DNA of 39,374 nt, from NCBI GenBank assembly GCA_900544385.1, contig UQVD01000006.1:1-39374 (forward strand). Reading direction: 5' to 3'. The number at the start of each line of letters is the position of its first letter. The stretch's first letter is position 1. Positions 31,987-39,374 of the stretch are shown here, piece after piece. This stretch comes from an uncultured Collinsella sp. (GTDB lineage Bacteria > Actinomycetota > Coriobacteriia > Coriobacteriales > Coriobacteriaceae). The notes beneath the pieces were generated by a model. It was given only the letters and a program-made list of their open reading frames with translations. It was not told the DNA's origin and did no database searches. Made by a program: the position numbers and the translations under genes.

Positions 31987-32994
31987 CTAGCTATTGAGTT
32001 TGTTAATGTCGTCGTCGGTGATGGCGCCTTCCTGGCTGGACGATTTGTCCTCGGAGGATGCGGTCTCATTGTCGGAATCGGAGGACTCGCTGCCGGAGGA
32101 CGTGGTCTCACTGGACTCAGAGTCGCCCGGCTGCACGTTAGCGCCCGAAACCGTCTTAGTGGTGAGGTCGTAGGGCATCGTGCCATACCAGACAGAGTGG
32201 ACCGCCTCGAGCGTACCGTCGACCGTGATGTCGTCGAGGGCATCACTCACGGCACGGCACAGTTCGTCATTGGACGAGAGGCCCGCAACACCAAGCGTCG
32301 AGGGCGCCTCGAGCGCACCGACATAGGAGACCTCGCTCATCAGGCGTGCAAGATAGCCGCCGGCCGTGGAGTCGCAGATCACATAGTCGACCTCGCCGGA
32401 CTCGAGCGCCTCAAAGCACTCGTTGATGTTGGAGTAGGTCTTTTGGTTGGCGGTGATGCTCTGCTTAGCAAGCGCCTCCTGCGAGGCCGAGGACATCTGA
32501 ACGCCCAGAGTAGACGTGTTAAGGGTATCGGTGGAAACGCTTAGCGACCCACCATCGCTAGTTTTACCGAACACGGAAGTGGCATCGTACAGGCAGGTGC
32601 CGAGCGAGCTAATGTCCCCGTCCGTGGAGTTAATCTCGCCGATAAAGATATCGGCCTTTTTGTCGCCGAGCGCGGAACCTGCCGAGGACGCATCGACAAA
32701 GGTGACCTTAAGGCCCATGCGGCTTGCGAGGGCGCGGGCGGCGTCAACCGCATACCCCGTGAGCTCGCCGTCGGCGCCCTGCATTGCCTGCGGCGCATCG
32801 GAAGTATCGAGGGCGACCGTCAGGGTTCCGGGAGTGACCAGGGCATCGTCCGACACCGCCGGCGTGACGGTCTCGTACTCGATCTGGTCGATCGTGGGAG
32901 TCGTGAACGTAGACAGCGGGTTGAACGCGCATCCGCTCAGGCCCAAAACGGCGATGACCGCTGCGGTCCCAGCACCTAACCGAGCCGCGTGCAT
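31987..32994 (-). CDS. Solute-binding lipoprotein, amino-acid ABC transporter family 3
   Basis: A 335-residue lipoprotein with signal peptide and lipobox LSGC (Cys about residue 23), so anchored outside the membrane. The family 3 binding fold follows: TLTVALDTSDAPQAM, GYAVDAARALASRMGLKVTFVD and DYVICDSTAGGYLARLM. The final 50 residues are a Ser/Asp/Glu tail (SSETTSSGSESSDSDNE) that looks disordered. GAGGGG nine bases before the ATG at 32994 supports this start. The frame stays open 500 bases further upstream; see findings. No permease or ATPase gene is adjacent, so it works with a transporter encoded elsewhere or as a sensor. Confidence 0.82.
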   Translation of the reverse strand: MHAARLGAGTAAVIAVLGLSGCAFNPLSTFTTPTIDQIEYETVTPAVSDDALVTPGTLTVALDTSDAPQAMQGADGELTGYAVDAARALASRMGLKVTFVDASSAGSALGDKKADIFIGEINSTDGDISSLGTCLYDATSVFGKTSDGGSLSVSTDTLNTSTLGVQMSSASQEALAKQSITANQKTYSNINECFEALESGEVDYVICDSTAGGYLARLMSEVSYVGALEAPSTLGVAGLSSNDELCRAVSDALDDITVDGTLEAVHSVWYGTMPYDLTTKTVSGANVQPGDSESSETTSSGSESSDSDNETASSEDKSSSQEGAITDDDINKLNS

Positions 32995-33343
32995 CAAGCT
33001 GCCCCTCACCATGTCCACTACCCTGCCTTCTGTGTCGTATACGATCCGTGCGTTGCGCGGAATATCAGGTTGTTCCCACCAGCTGACCTGGTATTTGACC
33101 CCACACTTGCGCACCGGGGTGTTTGCTCGGGAGGCCGCAGCCACCTTCACGACTGGCCCGCTCGCCCGCGAGGCGGTATTGCCCCAAAGAAAGTAGAACG
33201 GACGGTGCGGCTTACATCTAGGACGCGCCATGATCGCGCCGCGCGCACGCGGTCGCTTACGTGGATCCCTTTGACCGCGTCTGTCTTGGACTAGGACGGG
33301 CATTTCGTCCGTCCGCAACCACAGCCTGGTAGGAACGTAGCGC

Positions 33344-33372
33344 ATTATAGCTAAGTTCAAGCTAAAGTTTAA
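33344..33372 (-). promoter_or_regulatory. Promoter upstream of the lipoprotein gene
   Basis: TTAAAC (33367-33372), a 17-bp spacer and TATAAT (33344-33349) on the minus strand. Transcription would begin near 33337, giving a leader of about 340 bases before the preferred start at 32994. The leader is GC-rich with no recognised riboswitch. Confidence 0.8.
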
Positions 33373-33492
33373 GGTTAGGGGCGTTATTCGCATCGCGAGT
33401 ACAGATTTCGCAGGTCGGAGCGGGCTATTCGTGCCCCCATGAAGCCCGGAGCTCCCCCACGGGGAGCTCCGGGGCACCCGTCTCAGGGCGCC

Positions 33493-33711
33493 CTGTGCAA
33501 AAAACGGCAAATATGAGTACTGTCACCAATTTAGTAGCAGCGTATTACCGCCTCACGAGCCCTTTTTGAGTTCCGCACAGCCTGCTTGGCGCCAAGATAT
33601 TCCACATTCGTTTACTATCTCTTCGCTGAATCCAGATTTTCGGCCCAAGTTTCTTTGTTTTTGCTGTCACTAATCTAGTAACAGTACTCATATTTGCCGT
33701 TTTTTGCACAG
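33493..33711. mobile_element. MITE-like element with 31-bp terminal inverted repeats
   Basis: A 219-bp element bounded by perfect 31-bp inverted repeats (33493-33523 and 33681-33711), beginning CTGTGCAAAAAACGGCAAAT. Just inside each end is a quasi-palindrome of CTGTYACTA...TAGTRACAG type (33520-33540 and 33664-33684). No transposase is encoded and the interior has no gene. No clear target-site duplication is visible. It lies between the lipoprotein promoter and the 3' end of the nuclease-like gene. Confidence 0.83.
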
Positions 33712-33745
33712 AGCATATAAACAGACCCCCTATAAAGCCATAGTT

Positions 33746-34855
33746 TTACGCTGGCTTGAGCCCAAAGCACGCTCGGAGCGTATTCAGCAGAGCATCTTGC
33801 CTCTTTCGACGAGCCTCTACGCGATTCTGATATCGCTTACCCATACGCTGGTGGATGCGCCATGCGAGCGCTTCCATCGCTTCCATGTCGCGGAGCATTT
33901 CGTTGTTGACCGTCGCGACCTCGATTCCCATAGTAATCAAGCCCGTGTTGCGTTTTTCATCATGGATACGTCCCCTCCGGGAGGAATGACCCAGCTCACC
34001 GTTGTATTCCAGGTCAAACCGGGCTGCCTCCTGATACGCATCGCAAACTGCATGCGGCATCCCCGAGATTGCCTGCGCGCGGTCATCGAACTCAATCTTG
34101 TAGTCGGTCTTAAAGGGACCGCAGGCAAATCCGCCATAGGAAAACGGAAGCGAAAACAGAGCGAGCATGATGCACTCCATGGGCGAGCGCAGGTTTTCTG
34201 ACAAGTAGGGACACAGACGCTGCAGTTGTTTGGCCGCATTCCCCTTGCATACCGCGAGGTAATCTGCCAGACGATCGGGCGTCAGCACCGGCTCAACCTC
34301 AAAGTAGCCCACGTCTGCTGGCTGGTCCTTGTCCTTTGCAAGTTTATTCGTAACGGGCGAGGTGTAGGGAGGCAGATACTTCCCGCGGTCACTCAGTGAA
34401 ATCTTAGAGCACAGCTCCTGGGCCAGGGCAAATGCCTGGATACAGCCGACCTCGCGGGCGACGACAACACAAAGGGCCTCGGGAGATAGACTGTACACCC
34501 CCGGTTCCACCTCTAGAATCGAGCCGGCGGGCAACCCGGAGCATACGGACCAGCCCACGCCAGGCATGCGGCGGCGCTGCGCCGCAGATCCCACCAGCAA
34601 GCAAAGATCTTCTTGCACCTCGCCGCTTGCGGCCCCAATCCGCACCAAGTCGGAAAGATAGATGTCCTCGGTCGAGGGCGACGACGTGCGCAGCACACGG
34701 CGCTCTTCATCGGGATTGAGGTCCCTCCAGCTGATGTAACCCATTTTTCGGCGCTCGGCGCGCATCATGCGTAGCGCCGAGGCGCCTGTTAGGATTACGG
34801 AAGCCGCCAGCTGTTCGTCTGTCGACTCGTTGCGCCGCTCAATCTTCACTGCCAC
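33746..34855 (-). CDS. Uncharacterised protein with a PD-(D/E)XK-like C-terminal region
   Basis: A 369-residue protein not firmly recognised. Residues about 1-220 have no clear motif. The C-terminal part contains RSPMECIMLALFSLP, a Gly-rich GGFACGPFKTDYKIEF, then CDAYQ, FDLEYNGELGH, DEKRNTGLITMGIEVATVN: an E, D, E-x-N-G-x-x-H, D-x-x-R, L-x-x-x-G-I-x-V order that closely follows Vsr/DUF559-type nuclease folds, where the usual EYDG is here EYNG. The GTG at 34855 has AGGGG ahead and follows the comF stop by ten bases, so it is co-transcribed with comF. It may act on incoming or foreign DNA, but that is inference; an inactive fold is equally possible. Confidence 0.72.
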   Translation of the reverse strand: MAVKIERRNESTDEQLAASVILTGASALRMMRAERRKMGYISWRDLNPDEERRVLRTSSPSTEDIYLSDLVRIGAASGEVQEDLCLLVGSAAQRRRMPGVGWSVCSGLPAGSILEVEPGVYSLSPEALCVVVAREVGCIQAFALAQELCSKISLSDRGKYLPPYTSPVTNKLAKDKDQPADVGYFEVEPVLTPDRLADYLAVCKGNAAKQLQRLCPYLSENLRSPMECIMLALFSLPFSYGGFACGPFKTDYKIEFDDRAQAISGMPHAVCDAYQEAARFDLEYNGELGHSSRRGRIHDEKRNTGLITMGIEVATVNNEMLRDMEAMEALAWRIHQRMGKRYQNRVEARRKRQDALLNTLRACFGLKPA

Positions 34856-34865
34856 AAAACCACCC

Positions 34866-35672
34866 CTACCAAACGCGTGCGATAGCGAGGCCATCAACGG
34901 CCGCGGCACCGGCGCGCTTGAGTTCCGCCGAAGCCGCTGCCATCGTCGCACCCGTGGTGATAACGTCGTCGATAAGCAGCAGGCGGCGGCCCCGCACGTC
35001 CTCAACGGTCTCGTACATGCCTCGGGCGCGTTCACGGCGTTCTTCACGACCGAGTTCACGTTGGTCGCCATGGCCGTACTTAACGAGGGCGTCGAGCAGC
35101 GGAACACCCGACAGCTCGCAAAATGGGCGCGCGATGGCTTCCATATGATCGAAGCCGCGTCGCCGAAACGCCGCCGCCGTCGCGGGCACAAACACCACTG
35201 CATCGGCGCCGGACAACACACCGCCTAAGCGTTCGGGTGCCGCGACCTGGGCATGTAAGGCGGTGTCGTATAGCAGCTCTGCCAGATACGGTGCCAGGCG
35301 TCGCTCGCCCGCGTCTTTGTACGCTTTAATGATCCGCGGCAGCGGATGCGTGTAAACGGCACATGCCAGGCACCGGTCGAGAGCTTCGGCCATCGCCGAG
35401 GACGTACCCTCGACCGAGCACTCGGTGCACAGCAAGTCTCCAAACGGGGCGCCGCATCGAGTGCAGCTATGCCGCGAGTCGATGAGCGCAAGCGCCGCCA
35501 AGCAGTCTTGGCAAATAAGCGCGCCGGAGCGCTCGCAGCCGGCGCATCGCGTGGGCGACAACGCCTCAAGCGCCTCGTGCGCCGCCCGCTCGGCAAACGG
35601 TAGCAATTCATCCGCAAACGGTAGGATGTCGGCACCTTGCAGGCATCCCAACACATTCAAATGTCTCTTCAC
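34866..35672 (-). CDS. comF: ComF family phosphoribosyltransferase-like protein
   Basis: A 268-residue ComF/GntX protein. The N-terminal zinc-ribbon has paired cysteines (CAGCERSG, CQDC, CTRCGAP, CTEC); the C-terminal phosphoribosyltransferase-type fold has the PRPP loop LLLIDDVITTGATM and the FVPATAAAFRRRGFDH motif. In competent bacteria ComF is needed for import of single-stranded DNA. The start is a GTG with GGGAGGG eight bases ahead; that site lies inside a hairpin (35677-35710). It is followed by the nuclease-like gene. Other competence genes are not in the window. Confidence 0.9.
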   Translation of the reverse strand: MKRHLNVLGCLQGADILPFADELLPFAERAAHEALEALSPTRCAGCERSGALICQDCLAALALIDSRHSCTRCGAPFGDLLCTECSVEGTSSAMAEALDRCLACAVYTHPLPRIIKAYKDAGERRLAPYLAELLYDTALHAQVAAPERLGGVLSGADAVVFVPATAAAFRRRGFDHMEAIARPFCELSGVPLLDALVKYGHGDQRELGREERRERARGMYETVEDVRGRRLLLIDDVITTGATMAAASAELKRAGAAAVDGLAIARVW

Positions 35673-35676
35673 GACA

Positions 35677-35710
35677 CAACCCTCCCTACGTTCGGTCGCA
35701 GGGAGGGTTG
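35677..35710 (-). promoter_or_regulatory. Hairpin that covers the comF ribosome-binding site
   Basis: On the minus strand CAACCCTCCCT (35700-35710) pairs perfectly with AGGGAGGGTTG (35677-35687); the loop is 12 bases. The Shine-Dalgarno GGGAGGG lies in the 3' arm, four bases before the GTG. No T-tract follows. It may restrict translation of comF. Confidence 0.75.
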
Positions 35711-35774
35711 TTGATTCAGCGCTATGATACCCCGACGCGTTTGGGGCCAGGCGGGTTAAATCCGTTTGCGGGCG

Positions 35775-37475
35775 CTATTCGCCGGTGGGCGGTTGCGGTG
35801 CGGACGAGTTTTGGGTCGAGCCCTCACCGCCATCTTGACGCGGCTTGCGGGAACGACGACGGCGACGGCGCTTCTGGCCCTGGTCGGCCGAACCCTCGCC
35901 ACCACGATCTTCGCGCGACTCGCGTTCGTCGCGAGCAGCGCCGCGCGCGGCCTTGGCGGCCGCCCCTCCGCCATCTCCGGGGCGACGACGTGTGACCTTG
36001 ACCTCGCCATCCGAGACCTGATCGGCCACGGAGGGCACCGAGGGCTTTTGCTGCGTGCCCGAAGAATGACGACGACGCGGACGCGGGGCGCGCTCGTCAT
36101 CGTTGCGCTGCTTGCCACCCTTGTCGGCAGGCGTATCGGAACCCGAACCACCCTTGGGGGCGGCACCGGCTTCGCGAGCGGCTGCGGCGCGGAAGGCGTC
36201 CTCGCGCTCCTCGCTCGACAAATGACGGCGACGACGGCGCGTGGGATTCATGCCACCGCCGCGGTTTTGCTGCTGGGGCTGCTGAGCCTCGCGCTCGCGG
36301 GGGGAATTCTTGCCTGCGGGAGCGGCCTCGCCGGCATCGCCCGAACCCGAGCGCTTGCGGCGGCGACGTCCGCTGGCAGCCTCCTCAGCCTCGGGTGCCT
36401 CGGCCTTGCCGCGACCCTTACCGCGGCCGCGACCCTCGCCCTGGCTCTGACCGGCACGGGTATCGGCGTCCGCATCGCGACGGCGGCGCTTGGGCATCGT
36501 CGTCCCCGCCAGACGGTCGGCACTCGACAGGCCGTCGCCCACGTCGACACCGTTCTCGCGGTCGAGCTCCATAAGCGCCAGGCGCATCTCGGGCGACTCG
36601 ATACGCTCGAGCACATCGCGCGTCACGCAGTCGGGGCGGCAGTTGCAGCCCTGCTCGGCGGCCTTCTTTTTGCAGCCCTCAGAGCAGGTCATGTCGGCCA
36701 GGTTGACCTTAAAGACTTTGCCGTTCTCCAGGCGCAACACCAGCTGCTCACGCGGCGTGTCATATTCCTGGATGCGCGCCTTGCCAAGCGGCGTATCGAT
36801 AAGCGTCTTCTTTTTGGGCGCGCGGCTCTTAAAGTCCTTGTACGCCTCGAACTCGTAGCGCAGGCAGCACATCAGGCGGCCACAGACGCCGCTAATCTTG
36901 GACGAGTTGAGCGGCAGGTCCTGCTCTTTTGCCATGCGGATCGAAACCGGCTCAAACTGTCCGCCAAAGCGTGTGCAGCAGAGCTCCTGGCCGCACTGGG
37001 CATAGCCGCCCACCAGGCGGGTCTCGTCACGCACGCCGATCTGGCGCATGTCGACGCGAATGTGCAACGTCGAGGACAGGTCCTTGACGAGCTGACGGAA
37101 ATCGACGCGCTCCTCGGCGGCAAAGTAGAACACAGCCTTCTCGCCGCCGAACAGGTACTCGACGCCGACCGGCTTCATCTCGAGGTCGAGCTCCTTGACC
37201 AGGCGGCGGAAGTCGACCATGGCCTCGTCGCCCTGGATGGCCAGGTCGTCGGCAAGCTGCAGGTCGATGTCGCTCGCCACGCGCAACACGGGCTTGAGCG
37301 GCTGACCGATTTCGTCGAGCGGCACCTCGAAGGGGTCGGCCGTGACCAGGCCGATCTCGGTTCCGCGCTCGGTGGAGCAGATGGCATAATCGGCCTCGAG
37401 GATATCCAGATCCTGTGGGTCGAACCACAGGTCGCGCGAGGCGTAGGTAAACTTAACGGGTACGACTAACGGCAT
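35775..37475 (-). CDS. ricT: RicT/YaaT (PSP1 domain) with a long disordered tail
   Basis: Residues 1-320 form the PSP1/RicT protein (about 275 residues in Bacillus YaaT), a subunit of the Ric complex that stimulates mRNA processing by RNase Y and phosphorelay. Cysteines likely bind iron-sulphur: C161, C166, C167 and C198, C203, C204, plus a further group C264-C283 (CSEGC, CNCRPDC). Residues about 325-566 are an unstructured extension with Arg tracts (KRRRR, RRRRRH, KRRRRRRSRK) and Gly/Glu/Gln, of RNA-binding type. The ATG overlaps the holB stop by ten bases. Third gene of the tmk-holB-ricT operon. Confidence 0.9.
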   Translation of the reverse strand: MPLVVPVKFTYASRDLWFDPQDLDILEADYAICSTERGTEIGLVTADPFEVPLDEIGQPLKPVLRVASDIDLQLADDLAIQGDEAMVDFRRLVKELDLEMKPVGVEYLFGGEKAVFYFAAEERVDFRQLVKDLSSTLHIRVDMRQIGVRDETRLVGGYAQCGQELCCTRFGGQFEPVSIRMAKEQDLPLNSSKISGVCGRLMCCLRYEFEAYKDFKSRAPKKKTLIDTPLGKARIQEYDTPREQLVLRLENGKVFKVNLADMTCSEGCKKKAAEQGCNCRPDCVTRDVLERIESPEMRLALMELDRENGVDVGDGLSSADRLAGTTMPKRRRRDADADTRAGQSQGEGRGRGKGRGKAEAPEAEEAASGRRRRKRSGSGDAGEAAPAGKNSPREREAQQPQQQNRGGGMNPTRRRRRHLSSEEREDAFRAAAAREAGAAPKGGSGSDTPADKGGKQRNDDERAPRPRRRHSSGTQQKPSVPSVADQVSDGEVKVTRRRPGDGGGAAAKAARGAARDERESREDRGGEGSADQGQKRRRRRRSRKPRQDGGEGSTQNSSAPQPPTGE

Positions 37476-38593
37476 TTCAGTGCCTTCCTGATATCGAACA
37501 GCATGACCTCGATGGCCAGCTGGGGAGTAACGTTTCTGGCGATGTTGCGCTCAGCGGTGGCAACCGCCTCGAGCGCCTGGGTGGCACCCGCAACATTCGT
37601 CGCCGCGGCAAGCCGCCCGATCGTGTCGCGCACGTCCTCGTTCACAACGTCTGCCGCCTCATCCTGAAGCGTCAGCAGCACGTCGCGCATGAGCGTCCGC
37701 GCGCTCGCCAGCGCTTCCATGATACCCGAACGCTCGCGCGCGTTGAGTTCGCGCTTGTTGCGGTCCTCAAGCTGCTTCAATGCTCCACGCGACAGGTAAT
37801 CGGCATTTTGCTCGAGCACCTTTTCCTGCGTGGACTTGACCTCGGCGAGCGGCGCCTTGACGGCGACGATGAGCGACTTGGCGCGACTGAGCACATCGGC
37901 CTCGTCGGCGGCGATGAGCGAGTCGATGGCACGGACCATCTGGCGACGGGCGTCCTGGCGCTCGGCGCTCTTGAGGAACTCGATGCCACGCGTGGGGCTT
38001 CCCGCTACGGCGACGGCCATGCGACAACGCGCGATATCCTGACCGGTGGCGCGGCTCACGGCCTGCGCGGCCACAGTAGGCGACACCAGCCGAAACGGCA
38101 CGCACTGGCAGCGGCTCACGATGGTGGGCAACATCACGTCTGCCGAGGTGCCCAGCAAGATAAACATAACGCCCTCGGGCGGCTCCTCGAGTGTTTTGAG
38201 CAGTGCGTTGGCGGTGTTGGCGCGCAGCTGCTCGGCACGGTCAATGATGTAGACCTTGGCCTTGGCACGGATGGGCGCCAGAGGCACGTCGTCGAGCAGC
38301 TCGCGGGTCTGGGCGATGAGGTAGCCCGTGGCGCTCTCGGGCGTGTAATAGTGCACGTCGGGGTGCGTATGGCGGGCGACGCGCACGCAGCTATCGCATG
38401 AGCCGCAGCCATCCTGCTCGCACAGGAAGGCTTGGGTGAGCGCCCACGCGGCGTCGAGCTTGCCCGCGCCGGGCGCGCCCAAAAACAGGTAGGCGTGCGA
38501 TGCGCGACCGCTGGCGACGGCATTGGTCAAAAAGTCGCGCACGCGCTCTTGGGTGTCAAGCTTGGCCAGCAGGCTTGCCTGAGCGGGTGCCAT
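37466..38593 (-). CDS. holB: DNA polymerase III delta prime subunit
   Basis: A 375-residue AAA+ clamp-loader subunit. The N-terminal HAYLFLGAPGAGK is a P-loop lacking the usual Ser/Thr (next residue is Leu), so ATP binding is doubtful, as in classical delta prime. A zinc module (CEQDGCGSCDSC) follows, then the sensor-1 region NALLKTLEEPPEGVMFIL and the arginine-finger IVSRCQ. C-terminal helical collar from about 210. It starts one base after the tmk stop and overlaps ricT at its end. It loads the sliding clamp with the gamma/tau and delta subunits. Confidence 0.92.
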   Translation of the reverse strand: MAPAQASLLAKLDTQERVRDFLTNAVASGRASHAYLFLGAPGAGKLDAAWALTQAFLCEQDGCGSCDSCVRVARHTHPDVHYYTPESATGYLIAQTRELLDDVPLAPIRAKAKVYIIDRAEQLRANTANALLKTLEEPPEGVMFILLGTSADVMLPTIVSRCQCVPFRLVSPTVAAQAVSRATGQDIARCRMAVAVAGSPTRGIEFLKSAERQDARRQMVRAIDSLIAADEADVLSRAKSLIVAVKAPLAEVKSTQEKVLEQNADYLSRGALKQLEDRNKRELNARERSGIMEALASARTLMRDVLLTLQDEAADVVNEDVRDTIGRLAAATNVAGATQALEAVATAERNIARNVTPQLAIEVMLFDIRKALKCR

Positions 38594-38594
38594 G

Positions 38595-39278
38595 TTACTC
38601 GGCCTCCTGGGCTAGCGCGACAGCGACGGCATCCTGGGAAATGTCGAGGCCGTAGGCGCGAACCTGCTCGACCGTCTGTGCGAATACGTCCTCGATGGAC
38701 GCGGTCGCGTCGATGAGCTTTACGCGGTTTGGCTCATCGGCGGCAATTGCGCAAAAACCCTGGTAGACACGCTCTTGGAAGGCCATGCCCTTAGCCTCCA
38801 TGCGATCTGCCGCGCCACGGGCTGCCATGCGCAGCGCCGCCTGCTCGGGCGTGATGTGATAAACGAGCGTGAGCGCCGGGTGCGTACCCGCGACGGCCAG
38901 GTTGTTGGCGTCGCGCACTATCTGGCGATCGAGGCCGTCGGCAAACGCCTGGTAGCAGGTCGTGGAATCGTAGAAGCGATCGCACAGGACCACCTTGCCG
39001 GCAGCGAGGGCGGGCGCGATGACCTCGTGCACCAGCTGGGCACGGGCGGCCTCATACAGCAGCAGCTCGCAAGTGTCGCCCATCGCCGTATTGGCGGGGT
39101 CGAGCAGCAGAGCACGGATCTTTTCGCTGATGGCGGTACCGCCCGGCTCGCGCAGGCTCACAACCTGGTAGCCAGCGAGTTCGAGCGCGCGGGCAAGCAG
39201 GCGCGCCTGCGTGGACTTGCCGGCGCCATCGACGCCCTCGAGCGTGATAAAGCTATGTTGAGCGGGCTCAAAAGCCAT
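38595..39278 (-). CDS. tmk: Thymidylate kinase
   Basis: A 227-residue dTMP kinase that makes dTDP with ATP. P-loop GVDGAGKST at about residues 15-23, the DR(F/Y) motif in CDRFYDSTTCYQ, and the lid segment ARGAADRMEAKG. Length matches the family (about 205-230). The start ATG at 39278 lies near the contig end, with AAGGGGC-type sequence before it. First gene of the conserved tmk-holB-ricT operon. The C-terminal tail is Ala-rich. Confidence 0.93.
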   Translation of the reverse strand: MAFEPAQHSFITLEGVDGAGKSTQARLLARALELAGYQVVSLREPGGTAISEKIRALLLDPANTAMGDTCELLLYEAARAQLVHEVIAPALAAGKVVLCDRFYDSTTCYQAFADGLDRQIVRDANNLAVAGTHPALTLVYHITPEQAALRMAARGAADRMEAKGMAFQERVYQGFCAIAADEPNRVKLIDATASIEDVFAQTVEQVRAYGLDISQDAVAVALAQEAE

Positions 39279-39327
39279 GGGCGCAGCCCCTTCCTACAAG
39301 GCGCGTAAATGCAGATATATATCAACC

Positions 39328-39374
39328 CTGTCTCTTATACACATCTGACGCTGCCGACGATATGCAGTGTGTAG
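39328..39374 (+). other. Nextera sequencing adapter (artefact)
   Basis: CTGTCTCTTATACACATCT (39328-39346) is the Tn5 mosaic-end read-through sequence, followed by GACGCTGCCGACGA, an 8-base index position (TATGCAGT, reverse of ACTGCATA) and GTGTAG, the start of the reversed P5 arm. This is library adapter, not chromosome; the genomic sequence ends at about 39327. Confidence 0.97.

Noticed and set aside
32995..33337. Known riboswitch in the lipoprotein leader
   Set aside because: No pattern of a known class could be matched by eye; left as an undetermined leader.
35766..37469. Plus-strand frame opposite ricT
   Set aside because: Ala/Leu/Thr-rich shadow of the RicT gene; no start signal.
37466..38593. 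Gamma/tau clamp-loader subunit (DnaX)
   Set aside because: The P-loop lacks the Ser/Thr after GK, and length and the tmk-holB linkage fit delta prime.

Overview
The window looks like a gut-type Coriobacteriia chromosome, most plausibly Collinsella or a close relative. This is inferred from the high-GC coding sequence, the many PTS sugar loci and the gene neighbourhoods; no database search was possible. The last 47 bases are not genomic: they match the Nextera read-through adapter, so the contig is an Illumina assembly that ends at about 39327.

Layout. Positions 1-10.5 kb hold two paralogous lactose modules. Each has a LacI-family repressor on the minus strand facing a plus-strand pair of a lactose-type PTS transporter (EIICB, lacE) and a 6-phospho-beta-galactosidase (lacG). 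Module 1 is lacI/lacG-lacE and module 2 is lacI/lacE-lacG. Clusters of a 57-bp palindromic repeat with an 80-81 bp period lie between or beside the modules. Positions 10.5-17 kb carry a DeoR/LacR-like regulator divergent from galM, a nested palindromic element that runs into an orphan mannose-type EIIB lacking its phosphorylatable histidine, a tRNA-Thr(CGT), and a minus-strand run of lacX, lacC, a C-terminal nagA relic and a YhcH/EbgC-type gene. A flavodoxin lies on the other strand.

Positions 17-24 kb form an N-acetylgalactosamine-type amino-sugar regulon: nagA, agaS, a GntR/UTRA regulator and a mannose-family PTS operon (EIIA-YajC-EIIB-EIIC-EIID). Operator-like CTGGTAGTAACCAG sites sit in front of agaS and the EIIA gene. 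The expected flow is PTS uptake to the 6-phosphate, deacetylation by NagA, conversion by AgaS to tagatose-6-phosphate and phosphorylation by LacC. Lactose via LacE/LacG gives galactose-6-phosphate, which joins at the same tagatose-6-phosphate step. EIIA-Lac, LacAB and the tagatose-bisphosphate aldolase are not in the window.

Positions 24-39 kb are more housekeeping. They include a DUF2975 membrane protein with a Cro-type regulator, a SurA-like anchored protein, an operon of a beta-hydroxyacid dehydrogenase with a His/Cys-rich tail, a small membrane protein, a HEAT-repeat protein and an isocitrate-type dehydrogenase, then DegV, the ribosome hibernation factor HPF, a solute-binding lipoprotein, a MITE-like element, an uncharacterised PD-(D/E)XK-like protein behind comF, and the tmk-holB-ricT operon.

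The most unusual items are the 57-bp periodic palindromes, the histidine-less EIIB whose C-terminus is written by a repeat, the nuclease-like gene coupled to comF, the comF ribosome-binding site buried in a hairpin, and the metal-binding-type tail on the dehydrogenase.
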